From Streptomyces sp. NBC_01716 (GTDB lineage: Bacteria; Actinomycetota; Actinomycetes; Streptomycetales; Streptomycetaceae): 64,000 bases of DNA. The notes under the pieces are model-generated. The model made no database searches. It saw only the letters and a program-made list of their open reading frames with translations, and was not told the DNA's origin. Positions 33,408 to 42,310 of the stretch are shown here, piece after piece. Made by a program: the position numbers and the translations under genes. The stretch spans positions 4,712,001-4,776,000 of the forward strand of contig NZ_CP109181.1 in assembly GCF_036248275.1 (NCBI RefSeq). Direction: 5' to 3'. Positions within the stretch are counted from its first letter, which is position 1. Every line of letters starts with the position of its first letter.

Positions 33408-34180
33408 TCCGAACCGCCGTGCCCGCTCGCCCCCGAGGGACCCATGGGACCCCCGGGACCGCCCTCGGCGCGCAGCGCGTAACCCACCCCGCGAACCGTG
33501 TGCACCAGCCGAGGCTCGCCGCCGCTCTCTGTCTTGCGCCGCAGATACATCACGTACACATCAAGGGAGTTGGAGCTCGGCTCGAAGTCGAAGCCCCAGA
33601 CGGCCTTGAGGATCTGCTCGCGCGTCAGCACCTGACGCGGGTGCGCGAGGAACATCTCAAGGAGGGTGAATTCGGTACGGGTCAGCTCCACCCGGCGCGT
33701 GCCGCGTGTGACCTCGCGCGTGGAGAGGTCCATCCGCAGATCGGCGAAGGCCAGGACGTCGTCCTGCGGCAGCTCGCCCCCGGCGGAGCCCGCGTACGAG
33801 CTGCGGCGCAGCAGCGCGCGGATACGGGCGAACAGCTCGTCCAGCTCGAAGGGCTTCACCAGATAGTCGTCGGCGCCCGCGTCGAGCCCGGTGACGCGGT
33901 CGCCGACGGTGTCGCGCGCGGTGAGCATCAGGATCGGTACGGTCGAACCGGTGGCACGCAGCCGGCGGGCCGCCGTCAGCCCGTCCATGCGCGGCATCTG
34001 GATGTCGAGCACGATCAGGTCGGGCTGGTAGGCGGCGGCCTTGGCGAGCGCGTCGACACCGTCGACGGCGACCTCGGTCCCGTACCCGTCGAAGGCGAGG
34101 CTGCGCTGGAGCGCCTCGCGGACGGCGGGCTCGTCGTCGACGATCAGGACGCGTTGCGCATCGCCTTCGGCGGGGCTCAT
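33404..34180 (-). CDS. OmpR-family response regulator
   Basis: 258 residues. The receiver domain has VLIVDDEPAVREAL, the phospho-Asp in DLIVLDIQMPRMDG and the Lys in DDYLVKPFELDEL. The C-terminal winged helix shows VELTRTEFTLLEMFLAHP and SSNSLDVYVMYLRRKTE. A Gly/Pro-rich tail follows. First gene of the two-component operon (regulator then kinase, ATGA overlap). The serine-protease gene lies 92 bases upstream on the same strand and may be the target. Confidence 0.95.
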   Translation of the reverse strand: MSPAEGDAQRVLIVDDEPAVREALQRSLAFDGYGTEVAVDGVDALAKAAAYQPDLIVLDIQMPRMDGLTAARRLRATGSTVPILMLTARDTVGDRVTGLDAGADDYLVKPFELDELFARIRALLRRSSYAGSAGGELPQDDVLAFADLRMDLSTREVTRGTRRVELTRTEFTLLEMFLAHPRQVLTREQILKAVWGFDFEPSSNSLDVYVMYLRRKTESGGEPRLVHTVRGVGYALRAEGGPGGPMGPSGASGHGGSE

Positions 34181-34272
34181 GTCGTCGCTCTTTCTCTGAA
34201 CGGCTCTCGGTGACGTCTCTCGGTCTTTCTCGGTCTCTTCAGCCTCGCACGTCAGGTGCGCCGTGGTCGCTG

Positions 34273-35334
34273 TCACCCGTCGCGCAGTGCGCTCAGGTCC
34301 GCCTTGACGGTGTTGACGGGGATGGAGAAGCCGAGGCCGACGCTGCCGGCCGTCGAGCTGTCGGCGCTGGAGCCGCTCGCCGAGAACATGGCCGAGTTGA
34401 TGCCGATGATCTCGCCGTTCATGTTGATCAGCGCGCCACCGGAGTTGCCCGGGTTGAGCGACGCGTCGGTCTGGATCGCCTTGTACGTGGTGGTGGAGGA
34501 GCCCGTATCGCCGTTGAACTGCTGACCACCGAACTCGAACGGCCACCTGCCGCCGCCACCGCCCTGCTGTTGCTGCCGGCCCTGCTCCTTCGACACGGTG
34601 ACATCCCGGTCGAGCGCGGAGACGATACCGCTGGTCACGGTGCCGGTCAGTCCCTCGGGCGAGCCGATCGCCACGACCTCGTCGCCGACCCGCACGCTGT
34701 CGGAGTCGCCGAGTGCCGCCGTCTTGAGACCGCTCGCGCCCTGGAGCTTGATCAGCGCGAGGTCCTTGTCGGGGCTGGTGCCCACGACATCGGCGGTGTA
34801 CGTCTTACCGGTGCTGAGCTGCACCTTCACGGTCTGTGCGCCCGCGATGACGTGGTTGTTGGTGATGATCTCGCCGTCACTGGTGATGACCACACCGGAC
34901 CCGGTGGACTGCCCCGAGCTGGACGCGGCCTGGATCTCCACTATGGCGGGGGAGACGGCCGCGGCCACGCCCGCGACGGTGCCCTTGCTGCTCTGCGAGA
35001 CGGTCGTACCGCTGACGGTGCTCGCGGCGGTGGCGGGGGAGTCGTTCATCAGCGTCTCGGTCAACGCGGCGGTCCCCCCACCCACGACGGCAGCGACGAA
35101 CGCGGCGGCGGCGAGCAGCGCGACGGGCCGCCTGGCCCGCCGCGCGTGCGTGGGCCCGTGCGCCGGCGCGGCGGCACCCCAGCCCCACGCGGCATGCCCC
35201 GGCTGCGCGTGCTGCCCACCGCCGTGCTGCCCACCGCCCGCCGGCCCGTACGGAGGCGGCGGCGGGTACGCCTGGCTGCCGGGGCCCTGCTGGTTCGCGT
35301 CTTCGTCGCCGCTGCGACGGTAGTTGTCGTCCAT
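34273..35334 (-). CDS. Membrane-anchored trypsin-like serine protease (HtrA-type, no PDZ)
   Basis: 353 residues. A Pro/Gly/His-rich cytoplasmic tail (residues 1-65) precedes a membrane segment (RPVALLAAAAFVAAVVGGG). The protease domain carries the triad His in ITNNHVIAG, Asp in DKDLALIKL and Ser in LNPGNSGGAL. A Gln/Gly-rich insertion interrupts the domain (about residues 246-265). It ends soon after VGLGFSIPVNTVKADL, so the PDZ domain common in DegP/HtrA is absent. It lies just upstream of the two-component genes and is likely an envelope quality-control protease. Confidence 0.93.
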   Translation of the reverse strand: MDDNYRRSGDEDANQQGPGSQAYPPPPPYGPAGGGQHGGGQHAQPGHAAWGWGAAAPAHGPTHARRARRPVALLAAAAFVAAVVGGGTAALTETLMNDSPATAASTVSGTTVSQSSKGTVAGVAAAVSPAIVEIQAASSSGQSTGSGVVITSDGEIITNNHVIAGAQTVKVQLSTGKTYTADVVGTSPDKDLALIKLQGASGLKTAALGDSDSVRVGDEVVAIGSPEGLTGTVTSGIVSALDRDVTVSKEQGRQQQQGGGGGRWPFEFGGQQFNGDTGSSTTTYKAIQTDASLNPGNSGGALINMNGEIIGINSAMFSASGSSADSSTAGSVGLGFSIPVNTVKADLSALRDG

Positions 35335-35431
35335 GTCTCCGAGATTCCGCCCGCAAGATGAGAGCAGTCTGAAGACGTCCTGAGAAGCCCGACAGAACCG
35401 TGTATGTCCCATGTAAAGACGGCTCACCGGC

Positions 35432-35868
35432 AAGGGCGAGGGACGCGGTGAACCCCTCGATGGCCATCTTGCCGGCCTTGTAGACGGCCGAGAGCGGCAT
35501 GTGGCCCAGCACCACGCTGGAGGTCACGTTGACCACCACGCCGGAGCCGCGCTCCCGGAACTGGGGCAGCACGGCCTGTGTCGTCGCCATGACGCCGAAC
35601 GTGTTGGTCTCGAACACCTCCCGTACCTGGGTCATCGGGGTCCCCTCGAACACGCTGATCGAGGGCACGCCCGCGTTGTTGACCAGGACATCGACGGGTC
35701 CCGCGGCCTCGAACGCGGCGGTGACGCTCTCGGGTTCGGTGACGTCCAGCTCGACGATGCGCAGCCGGTCCGACTCCGGCAGGATGCCCGGACGCCGCTT
35801 GCGCACGGTCGCGATGACGTTCCACCCCCGCGAGTGGAAGTGGAGGGCGGTCTCCCGCCCGTCATCCG
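35432..35868 (-). pseudogene. SDR oxidoreductase remnant, truncated at both ends
   Basis: Internal part of a short-chain dehydrogenase: RETALHFHSRGWNVIATVRK, VDVLVNNAGVPSISVFEG, VVNVTSSVVLGHMPLSAVYK with the Tyr/Lys pair, ending SLALAGEP. The glycine motif that should open the fold is missing and the C-terminal third is gone. No usable start is present, so it is non-functional. It lies beside the AraC regulator, which may once have controlled it. Boundaries are approximate. Confidence 0.78.
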
Positions 35869-35876
35869 GAAGGTGC

Positions 35877-36782
35877 TTACGGCATGACGCCCGCGGGCGT
35901 GCGTACGGCGTCACGCAGGCGGGCCGCGTCCTGGCTCGGGGGCGCGCCGAACTGGCGGCGGTACTCGCGGCTGAACTGCGACGGGTTGTCGTAGCCCACG
36001 CGGTGGCCGACCCCGGTGACGTCGCCCGGGTGGGTGGAGAGCAGCAGCCGGGCCTCCTGGAGGCGGATCTGTTTCTGGAACTGGATGGGGCTCATCGCGG
36101 TCACCGACTGGAAATTGCGGTAGAAGGCGGAGGTGCTCATGCCGGACAGACGTGCCACGTCCTCGACCCGGAAGGGCTCGGCGTAGTGCTCGCGGATCCA
36201 GCGCACCGCGCGGGAGACATGGCTGAGACCACTGTCGGCCAGGCCGAACTGCCGTACCGCCGCGCTCTGTTCGCCCGTGATCAGGCGCCACAGGATCTCG
36301 CGTTTGACCAGCGGGGCCAGTACGGCGCGGTCGCGGGGTTCGTCGAGCAGGCGCAGCAGCCGGACCACCGCGTCCAGCAGTGCGGGCGGGGCGTCGCCGA
36401 CGGCGATTCCCGACGGCGCGCCCGCGCCGCCCCGGGGGGTGTCCCCGGGGCCCGCCCGCAACAGGAGTTCGGCGACGGCGGACGGTTCCAGCATCAGCCC
36501 GAAGCCCAGGGCCGGCAGGCCGGGCTCGGCCTGGGTGAACTGTCCGGTGACGGGCAGGTCGACGGAGGCGACCAGAAACTGCCCCGGGCCGTACTCGTAG
36601 ACCCGGTCGCCCAGCGCGAGCCGTTTGGCGCCCTGGGCGATGACGGCGAGCACCGTGCCGGACATGGAAGGCGCGGGCGGATCCGCCCGGTCGACCTTCG
36701 AGATGAGGACGCCGTCGATGGAGGTGGTCCAGTCGGCGCGGGCGTGCCGGTCGAGCAGGCTGCGGAACTCTTCTAGGGGCAT
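35877..36782 (-). CDS. AraC-family regulator
   Basis: 301 residues. The N-terminal AraC_N ligand domain contains VLAVIAQGAKRLALGDRVYEYG and QFLVASVDLPVTGQF. The C-terminal DNA-binding domain has VEDVARLSGMSTSAFYRNFQ and VGHRVGYDNPSQFSREYRRQ. Such regulators often control adjacent reductase genes; the SDR remnant directly downstream fits this. Divergent from the monooxygenase and esterase genes at 36925-38278, which may be present-day targets. Start ATG at 36782, ribosome-binding site weak. Confidence 0.93.
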   Translation of the reverse strand: MPLEEFRSLLDRHARADWTTSIDGVLISKVDRADPPAPSMSGTVLAVIAQGAKRLALGDRVYEYGPGQFLVASVDLPVTGQFTQAEPGLPALGFGLMLEPSAVAELLLRAGPGDTPRGGAGAPSGIAVGDAPPALLDAVVRLLRLLDEPRDRAVLAPLVKREILWRLITGEQSAAVRQFGLADSGLSHVSRAVRWIREHYAEPFRVEDVARLSGMSTSAFYRNFQSVTAMSPIQFQKQIRLQEARLLLSTHPGDVTGVGHRVGYDNPSQFSREYRRQFGAPPSQDAARLRDAVRTPAGVMP

Positions 36783-36924
36783 GCGTGCATTGCAGCACCA
36801 TTTCCCGAGCCGTTCTCAAGGTTGCGAGGATCGTGCAAGTGCGAGGAAGCATCGTTCTAGCGTCTCCGCAGGTCAGGCGGATTCAATGGGATCAGTTCAC
36901 TCCACCGCTGAGAAGAGGATTCCC

Positions 36925-37242
36925 ATGATTGCCACCTACGGATTCAACGCCACCCTGACCGCCCGCCCCGGGATGGGCGACCGGCTGGTCGACCTGCTGC
37001 TGACCGGTCTGAACGAGGGAAGCCCCGGCGCGAGCGAGCACTGCCTCGTCTACCTCGTCTCGCGTTCCGCGTCCGACCCCGACGTCGTCCACGTCACCGA
37101 GGGCTGGACCAGCGAGGAGGACCACCACCGGGTCTTCGCCGGTGAGGCCGCCCAGGCCATCGTGGCGCAGATCGACGGGCTGCTGGCCAAGGACTCCGAG
37201 TACACCGACTACGTCCCGGTCCGCGGCAGGGCCGCCTTCTGA
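36925..37242 (+). CDS. Putative quinol monooxygenase (ABM domain)
   Basis: 105-residue protein of the antibiotic-biosynthesis-monooxygenase fold: YGFNATLTARPGMGDRLVDL, CLVYLVSRSASDPDVVHVTE and GWTSEEDHHRVF (the conserved W..E..H region). Small cofactor-free enzymes of this class oxidise quinols or polyketides as dimers. AGAAGAGG site at good distance. Followed after 76 bases by the esterase gene; the two form a likely operon divergent from the AraC gene. Confidence 0.88.
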   Translation: MIATYGFNATLTARPGMGDRLVDLLLTGLNEGSPGASEHCLVYLVSRSASDPDVVHVTEGWTSEEDHHRVFAGEAAQAIVAQIDGLLAKDSEYTDYVPVRGRAAF

Positions 37243-37318
37243 CGCGGCCCCACGCCCGACACCCCACACCCCACGCCCGTCCGAACACCCGGCACCGTCC
37301 CATGAAAGGCCAACGGCC

Positions 37319-38278
37319 ATGACCACAGCACGCCCCGCCCTGGACCCCGAACTCAGCGCCCTGCTCGCCGACATGCCCCTGATGTCCCAGCTCACCCCCG
37401 ACGTACTCGCGCAACTGCGCCAGTACCCCTCGACGCCCGTCGATTCACTCCTCGCGGGCCGGCAGGCCGAGCTGCGCGAAGTCACCGTGCCCGCGGCGGA
37501 CGGTGCCCCGATCCGGCTGTCGGTCTTCACCCCCGCGACGGCGGACCGCACCACCGGTGCGCCCTGCGTCTACTGGATGCACGGAGGCGGGATGGTCATG
37601 GGCGACCGTCTCTCGCAGATCGACATCCCGCTGGAGTGGCTCGACGAGTTCGGCGCGGTCGTGGTCTCCGTGGAGTACCGGCTGGCGCCCGAGGCCACCG
37701 GCACCACACCGGTCGACGACTGCTACCAGGGGCTGCTCTGGATCGCCGAACACGCCGAGGAGATAGGCGTCGACCCCACCAGGATCGTCGTGGCGGGCGC
37801 CAGCGCGGGCGGCGGCCTCGCCGCCGGCGTCGCCCTGCTGGCCCGTGACCTCGGTACGCCCGCCATCGCCGCGCAGGTGCTGATCTGCCCGATGCTCGAC
37901 CACCGCAACAACACCGCCTCCAGCCACCAGTTCGCCGGGGTGCCCGGCGTCTGGACCCGCGAGATGAACGAGTTCGGATGGCGCTCGGTCCTCGGCGACC
38001 TCACCGACGACGAGGTGCCCGCGTACGTTTCGCCAGCGCTGGCCGAAGACCTCTCGGGCCTGCCGGCCACCTACATCGACACCGGCTCCGCCGAGGTCTT
38101 CCGCGACGAGGACATCGACTACGCCTCCCGGCTCTGGGCGGCCGGGGGCCGGGCCGAACTCCACGTCTGGGCAGGCGGATTCCACGGTTTCGACGCCCTG
38201 TACCCGCAGGCTCAGATCTCCGCGACAGCCCGCCGGACCCGCACCAGCTGGCTCGCCCGGCTCCTGCGCTCCGCGTGA
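37319..38278 (+). CDS. Alpha/beta hydrolase, hormone-sensitive-lipase type
   Basis: 319 residues. The oxyanion motif HGGGMVMGD (residues 84-92), the nucleophile elbow GASAGGG (Ser in the middle) and HVWAGGFHGFDAL with the catalytic His define an HSL-family esterase; the acidic partner is probably in the DTGSAEVFRDED stretch. No signal peptide, so cytoplasmic. The upstream monooxygenase suggests a small catabolic or detoxification pair. A bidirectional hairpin follows. Confidence 0.92.
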   Translation: MTTARPALDPELSALLADMPLMSQLTPDVLAQLRQYPSTPVDSLLAGRQAELREVTVPAADGAPIRLSVFTPATADRTTGAPCVYWMHGGGMVMGDRLSQIDIPLEWLDEFGAVVVSVEYRLAPEATGTTPVDDCYQGLLWIAEHAEEIGVDPTRIVVAGASAGGGLAAGVALLARDLGTPAIAAQVLICPMLDHRNNTASSHQFAGVPGVWTREMNEFGWRSVLGDLTDDEVPAYVSPALAEDLSGLPATYIDTGSAEVFRDEDIDYASRLWAAGGRAELHVWAGGFHGFDALYPQAQISATARRTRTSWLARLLRSA

Positions 38279-38286
38279 CACCGCCG

Positions 38287-38311
38287 CGCCCGGGAGCAGA
38301 TCTCCCGGGCG
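38287..38311. terminator. Bidirectional terminator between esterase and LacI gene
   Basis: CGCCCGGGAG and CTCCCGGGCG pair perfectly around CAGAT. Confidence 0.82.
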
Positions 38312-38321
38312 ACGCGACCGC

Positions 38322-39344
38322 TCAGACGCAGCCGCAGGACCGCCGCACGATCAGTGCCGACGGGAACTGCTTCACCCGTTCCCTGCGGGACCCCACCACC
38401 CGCAGGCCGTCGTCCAGCACCAGGTCCACCGCCGCGCGGGCCATCGCCGGGCGGTCGGAGGAGACCGTCGTCAGTGGGGGGTCCGTGAGGCCGGCCTCCT
38501 TGACGTCGTCGAAGCCCGCCACCGCCAGTTCGCCCGGGACGTCGATCCGCAGTTCGCGGGCGGCGCGCAGGACGCCGATCGCCTGGTCGTCGGTGGAGCA
38601 GAAGATCGCCGGGGGCCGGTCGGGGCCGGCCAGCAGCGTCAGCGCGACGTTGTAGGCGTCGTAACGGTTGTAGAGGGCCTTGAAGAGCCGCCCCTCCGTC
38701 GAAAGACCGGCCTCCCGCATCGCGCGGCGCCAGCCCTCGACATGGTCGGTCACCGGGTCGCCGACGACCGGGGTCGACTCGACGCCGCCGAGGCAGGCCA
38801 CATACGGATAGCCGTGCTCCAGCAGATGACGGGTGGCGAGCTGGGCGCCCCCGATGTCATCGGTGACGACGGCGACGTCGTCGATGCCCTCGGGGCGCTC
38901 GTGGAGCAGTACGACGCGGGCGTCCCACGCCTCTATCTCCGCCGCCGCGCGCTCGCTCGGGCCCTGGCTGACCAGGATCAGCCCCGAGACCCGCATACCG
39001 AGGAAGGCCCGCAGATAGTGGACCTCGCGCTCGTTGCGGTAGTCGGAGTTGCCGACGAGCACCATCTTTCCGCGCTCGGCGGCGGCCTGTTCGACCGCGT
39101 GCGCCATCTCCGCGAAGAAGGGCTGGCGCGCGTCGGGCACCACGACCCCTATGAGGTCGGTGCGCCGCGACGCCATCGCCTGCGCGACCCGGTCGGGCCG
39201 GTAGCCCAGCTCCTTGATCGCGGCGAGTACACGCTCGCGCGTGGCCGGGGCGACCGGCCTCGGTCCGTTGTTGATGACGTAACTGACGACCGCGGTCGAA
39301 GTTCCCGCCAGTCGTGCCACGTCGTCCCGCGTCACCTTGGCCAC
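38322..39344 (-). CDS. LacI-family regulator
   Basis: 340 residues. The N-terminal HTH is VTRDDVARLAGTSTAVVSYV with the hinge helix RPDRVAQAMASRR. The periplasmic-binding-protein-like sensor domain follows (LIGVVVPDARQPFFAEMAHA, IFCSTDDQAIGVLRAARE, VAGFDDVKEAGLTDPPLTTV). Sugar-type effector likely but not identifiable. It lies next to glnR in the conserved core order. The C-terminus SCGCV has a Cys pair common in this subfamily. Confidence 0.93.
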   Translation of the reverse strand: MAKVTRDDVARLAGTSTAVVSYVINNGPRPVAPATRERVLAAIKELGYRPDRVAQAMASRRTDLIGVVVPDARQPFFAEMAHAVEQAAAERGKMVLVGNSDYRNEREVHYLRAFLGMRVSGLILVSQGPSERAAAEIEAWDARVVLLHERPEGIDDVAVVTDDIGGAQLATRHLLEHGYPYVACLGGVESTPVVGDPVTDHVEGWRRAMREAGLSTEGRLFKALYNRYDAYNVALTLLAGPDRPPAIFCSTDDQAIGVLRAARELRIDVPGELAVAGFDDVKEAGLTDPPLTTVSSDRPAMARAAVDLVLDDGLRVVGSRRERVKQFPSALIVRRSCGCV

Positions 39345-39368
39345 GCGCGGCAGTCTACGCGTGGTGAC

Positions 39369-40271
39369 CTACCTCCCGGCAGGCCGGACGGCCCCTTCGC
39401 GTACGTCGGCCGTGTCGGCCGAATGCGTGGTGTCGTCGTTCGCGCCCCGCGGCACGCTCTGAACCGCCTCGCGCGCCCCCTCGCGGGAGCCTTCGGGGGC
39501 ACCCTCCGGCGGGGCGTCGGACGGCGGTCGCGTCGCCTTCACCTTCGCGGCCGCCTCGGCGATGGCCTTCGCCTTCGCCTCCTCCGCCGCGCGCTCGACC
39601 TTCTCCGGTGTGACGAAGCGGTAGCCGACGTTACGGACCGTCCCGATCAGCGACTCGTGCTCGGGGCCGAGCTTCGCGCGCAGCCGCCGTACGTGCACGT
39701 CGACCGTCCGCGTACCACCGAAGTAGTCGTAGCCCCACACCTCTTGGAGCAGCTGCGCACGCGTGAACACCCGGCCGGGGTGCTGCGCCAGATACTTGAT
39801 CAGCTCGAACTCCTTGAAGGTCAGGTCCAGGACCCGCCCCTTCAGCTTCGCGCTGTAGGTCGCCTCGTCCACCGAGAGATCACCGTTGCGGATCTCCATC
39901 GGGGAGTCGTCCGGCGAGATCTGCTGGCGCCCGGTGGCCAGCCGCAGCCGCGCCTCGACCTCGGCCGGGCCCGCGGTGTCGAGCAGGACGTCGTCGAAGC
40001 CCCAGTCGGCGGTGACGGCGGTGAGACCGCCCTCGGTCACCACGAGGACCAGCGGGCAGCCGGGTCCGGTGGAGCGCAGCAACTGGCAGAGCGAGCGGAC
40101 CTGGGGCAGGTCGCGCCGGCCGTCGACCAGTATGACGTCGGCACCCGGGGTGTCGACGAGGGCCGGGCCTTCGGCCGGGGCCACCCGCACGTGGTGCAGA
40201 AGGAGTCCGAGGGCGGGCAGCACCTCCGTCGACGGCTGGAGGGCGTTCGTGAGCAGCAGCAGAGAACTCAT
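39369..40271 (-). CDS. glnR: Nitrogen regulator GlnR (OmpR-type)
   Basis: 300 residues. The atypical receiver begins SSLLLLTNALQPSTEVLPAL, with the conserved Asp in DVILVDGRRDL and without a full set of phosphorylation residues, as in GlnR. The C-terminal winged helix has LTFKEFELIKYLAQHPGRV and TRTVDVHVRRLRAKLGPE. An Ala/Glu/Lys-rich tail of about 70 residues follows. From family knowledge GlnR is the global nitrogen regulator of actinobacteria. No kinase is adjacent, in keeping with its orphan status. Confidence 0.93.
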   Translation of the reverse strand: MSSLLLLTNALQPSTEVLPALGLLLHHVRVAPAEGPALVDTPGADVILVDGRRDLPQVRSLCQLLRSTGPGCPLVLVVTEGGLTAVTADWGFDDVLLDTAGPAEVEARLRLATGRQQISPDDSPMEIRNGDLSVDEATYSAKLKGRVLDLTFKEFELIKYLAQHPGRVFTRAQLLQEVWGYDYFGGTRTVDVHVRRLRAKLGPEHESLIGTVRNVGYRFVTPEKVERAAEEAKAKAIAEAAAKVKATRPPSDAPPEGAPEGSREGAREAVQSVPRGANDDTTHSADTADVREGAVRPAGR

Positions 40272-40669
40272 CGCCGCCCACCTCCCCGGGTCGGACAGTA
40301 TTCACATGTCTGCATCGTTGATTCGCCCATTACGTCGGTTCCTCCTCGGTCCCTGCAAGGGGGCACCTCCCACACCGGTGAGGGGGTGGGGGCGTATGTG
40401 GCACCACTGACCGGCCGCGCCCTGGGGCCGGAAAGCGCAAAAGGACCCGGGGGCTACATTGCCCGGATCCTCTTCGGAGGAGAATAACCCACGGGCGCTC
40501 GCTGTCAGAGGGTGCGGACAGCGAGTCATCGGTTCCACCGGCCGGCTCCGGACGACCGGAGGGGCCGCGGATGCCGTGGCGGGGCTGGGGATCGGCCATC
40601 ATGGAGCGCCGGCGGAATCCAATGGAATCCGACCTGAATATTGCCGAGAAATTAGCGGGAGGAGTCGCC
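40272..40669. other. 398-base intergenic region between glnR and MoaD-like gene
   Basis: Holds the divergent promoters of glnR and the MoaD-like gene. GC- and G-run-rich stretches occur (GGTGAGGGGGTGGGGGC around 40377-40393). No open frame with convincing composition, no clear operator and no RNA gene were recognised. Confidence 0.6.
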
Positions 40670-40924
40670 ATGGCAACGGGAACCATCCGCTACTGGGCCG
40701 CGGCCAAGGCGGCGGCGGGCGTCGCCGAGGAGCCGTACGCGGCGGACAATCTGGCTCAGGCGCTCGACGTCGCACGCGAGAAACACCCGGGTGAGCTGGT
40801 CCGCGTACTCCAGAGGTGTTCGTTCCTCGTCGACGGTGACCCCGTAGGGACCCGCGGGCATGAGACCGTACGGCTTGCCGAGGGCGGCACGGTCGAAGTG
40901 CTCCCGCCGTTCGCAGGAGGGTGA
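40670..40924 (+). CDS. MoaD/ThiS-family sulfur carrier protein
   Basis: 84-residue ubiquitin-fold protein: TIRYWAAAKAAAGVAEEPYA opening strand and a C-terminus VEVLPPFAGG with the diglycine that is thiocarboxylated in this family. It may serve molybdopterin, thiamine or cysteine synthesis; none of those genes is adjacent, so the pathway is undecided. GGGAGGAG ribosome-binding site eight bases before the ATG. Followed after 10 bases by the membrane protein gene. Confidence 0.9.
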   Translation: MATGTIRYWAAAKAAAGVAEEPYAADNLAQALDVAREKHPGELVRVLQRCSFLVDGDPVGTRGHETVRLAEGGTVEVLPPFAGG

Positions 40925-40934
40925 ACCGCAGAGC

Positions 40935-42197
40935 ATGAGCGACGACCAGCACGACCAGAACCACGGCGCGGGCCGGCACGGGCAGGACTACGGCTCGGGC
41001 CGGCAGGGGCAGACGGGCCGGACGGGCCGGAATTACGACTCCGGGCAGTACGGACAGCAGCAGTACGGCGTACCGGGACCGGCCCAGTCGTACTACGACC
41101 CGCACCAGCAGCCCTCGTTCCCCGAGCCGTCGCACCAGGAGCCCGGCAACGGGCAGGGCGCGCAGACCTGGGAGGACCAGACCTGGGACACGCAGTACCA
41201 GCCGCAGGTCCAGTACCAGCAGCCCCAGCAGCCCCACCCACAGCAGGCCGCCGCCGAGACGGCCTATCTGCCGCAGCAGTCCGCCGCGTACCCGCTGCCG
41301 CCGGAGGTCCCGGGATACGGCCACCCGCCGTACCGGCAGCCCGCACCGGCCGCCGTGGCCCCGGCCTCCGCAGTGGCCGCCGCGCAGGCCGCGCCCGCCC
41401 CGGACACCTACAGCGCGCCCACCACCATGGGCAACGCCCGCATCACCGACGCCCAGCGCGCCCGCGCCGAGGGCCGGTCGCCGATCATCCCGCCCGGCAT
41501 CCAGCCCGCCGGGCTCACCGCCGTGCTCGGCCTGCTGCTCGCGGGCGGCGCGGCCATCGGCCCGTACGCGCTGGCCGTCCCGCTGGTGATCCTCCAGGCC
41601 GTCACCGCCGCCGGCTGGTTCCGGCTGAACGGCATGTGGCCCGCCCGCCAGGGCATCGCGCTCGCCTTCGCGGGCGCGCTCGTCGCCGATGTCGCGGTGC
41701 TCGCCGTCGACGAGGAGCACACACTCGCGGCGATCCTCGGCACGCTCGGCGCGTGGGTGCTGCTCACGGTCGTGCTGCAACTGCGCAGTCACGCGGGGGC
41801 CGACGAACGCATGCAGGGCCTGATGGCCACCGTCGCCTCGGCCTCGCTGGCCATCATCGCCACCGGGAATCTCGCCGTAGCGGCGGACGCCGTGACGGTC
41901 GGCGCGCTCGCCGTCGCGGCCGCGACCGTCGCCCGCGCGCTCCCGCTGCCCGGCTTCGTCTCGATCGTGGTCGCGCTCGCCGCCGCCGCGGGAGCCGGAC
42001 TCGCGGCGGGCGAGCTGACGGACCTCGGCGGCCAGGGCGTGGTCCTCGGCCTCGGCGCCGGCGTGTGCGCGCTGATCGGGCTCCGGGTCGCGAGCTACGA
42101 CTACCCCTCGCGCTTCGTGCACATGACGGCCGGGGTGGCGCTGCCGCTCACGGTGGCCGTGCCCGCGATCTATCTGCTCGGACGGGCGCTGGCCTGA
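40935..42197 (+). CDS. Membrane protein with Gln/Pro/Tyr-rich tail
   Basis: 420 residues. The first 165 are low complexity (Gln, Gly, Pro, Tyr), e.g. QYQPQVQYQQPQQPHPQQ. A set of eight or so membrane segments follows from about residue 190 (AVLGLLLAGGAAIGPYALAV). The hydrophobic half is all-alpha and without catalytic motif. It starts 10 bases after the MoaD-like gene, so they are co-transcribed. A scaffold or transport-linked role cannot be told apart. The gene order is conserved in Streptomyces as I recall it. Confidence 0.85.
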   Translation: MSDDQHDQNHGAGRHGQDYGSGRQGQTGRTGRNYDSGQYGQQQYGVPGPAQSYYDPHQQPSFPEPSHQEPGNGQGAQTWEDQTWDTQYQPQVQYQQPQQPHPQQAAAETAYLPQQSAAYPLPPEVPGYGHPPYRQPAPAAVAPASAVAAAQAAPAPDTYSAPTTMGNARITDAQRARAEGRSPIIPPGIQPAGLTAVLGLLLAGGAAIGPYALAVPLVILQAVTAAGWFRLNGMWPARQGIALAFAGALVADVAVLAVDEEHTLAAILGTLGAWVLLTVVLQLRSHAGADERMQGLMATVASASLAIIATGNLAVAADAVTVGALAVAAATVARALPLPGFVSIVVALAAAAGAGLAAGELTDLGGQGVVLGLGAGVCALIGLRVASYDYPSRFVHMTAGVALPLTVAVPAIYLLGRALA

Positions 42198-42310
42198 CGC
42201 CCGTCCGGCGGGCGCGGATCCCCGCCGGGAACCGAACCCGCGCCCCGGGCGTCGATTAGGCTCACCGACGTCATGGGGGCTGGTACGACCAGGGTGGGGG
42301 ACACCGAGCA

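Noticed and set aside
38742..40487. Long plus-strand frame across the LacI and glnR genes
   Set aside because: Runs through two well-supported minus-strand genes and has no recognisable domain.
40272..40669. Small RNA or riboswitch between glnR and the MoaD-like gene
   Set aside because: G-run-rich sequence gives weak pairing only; no conserved aptamer-like element recognised.
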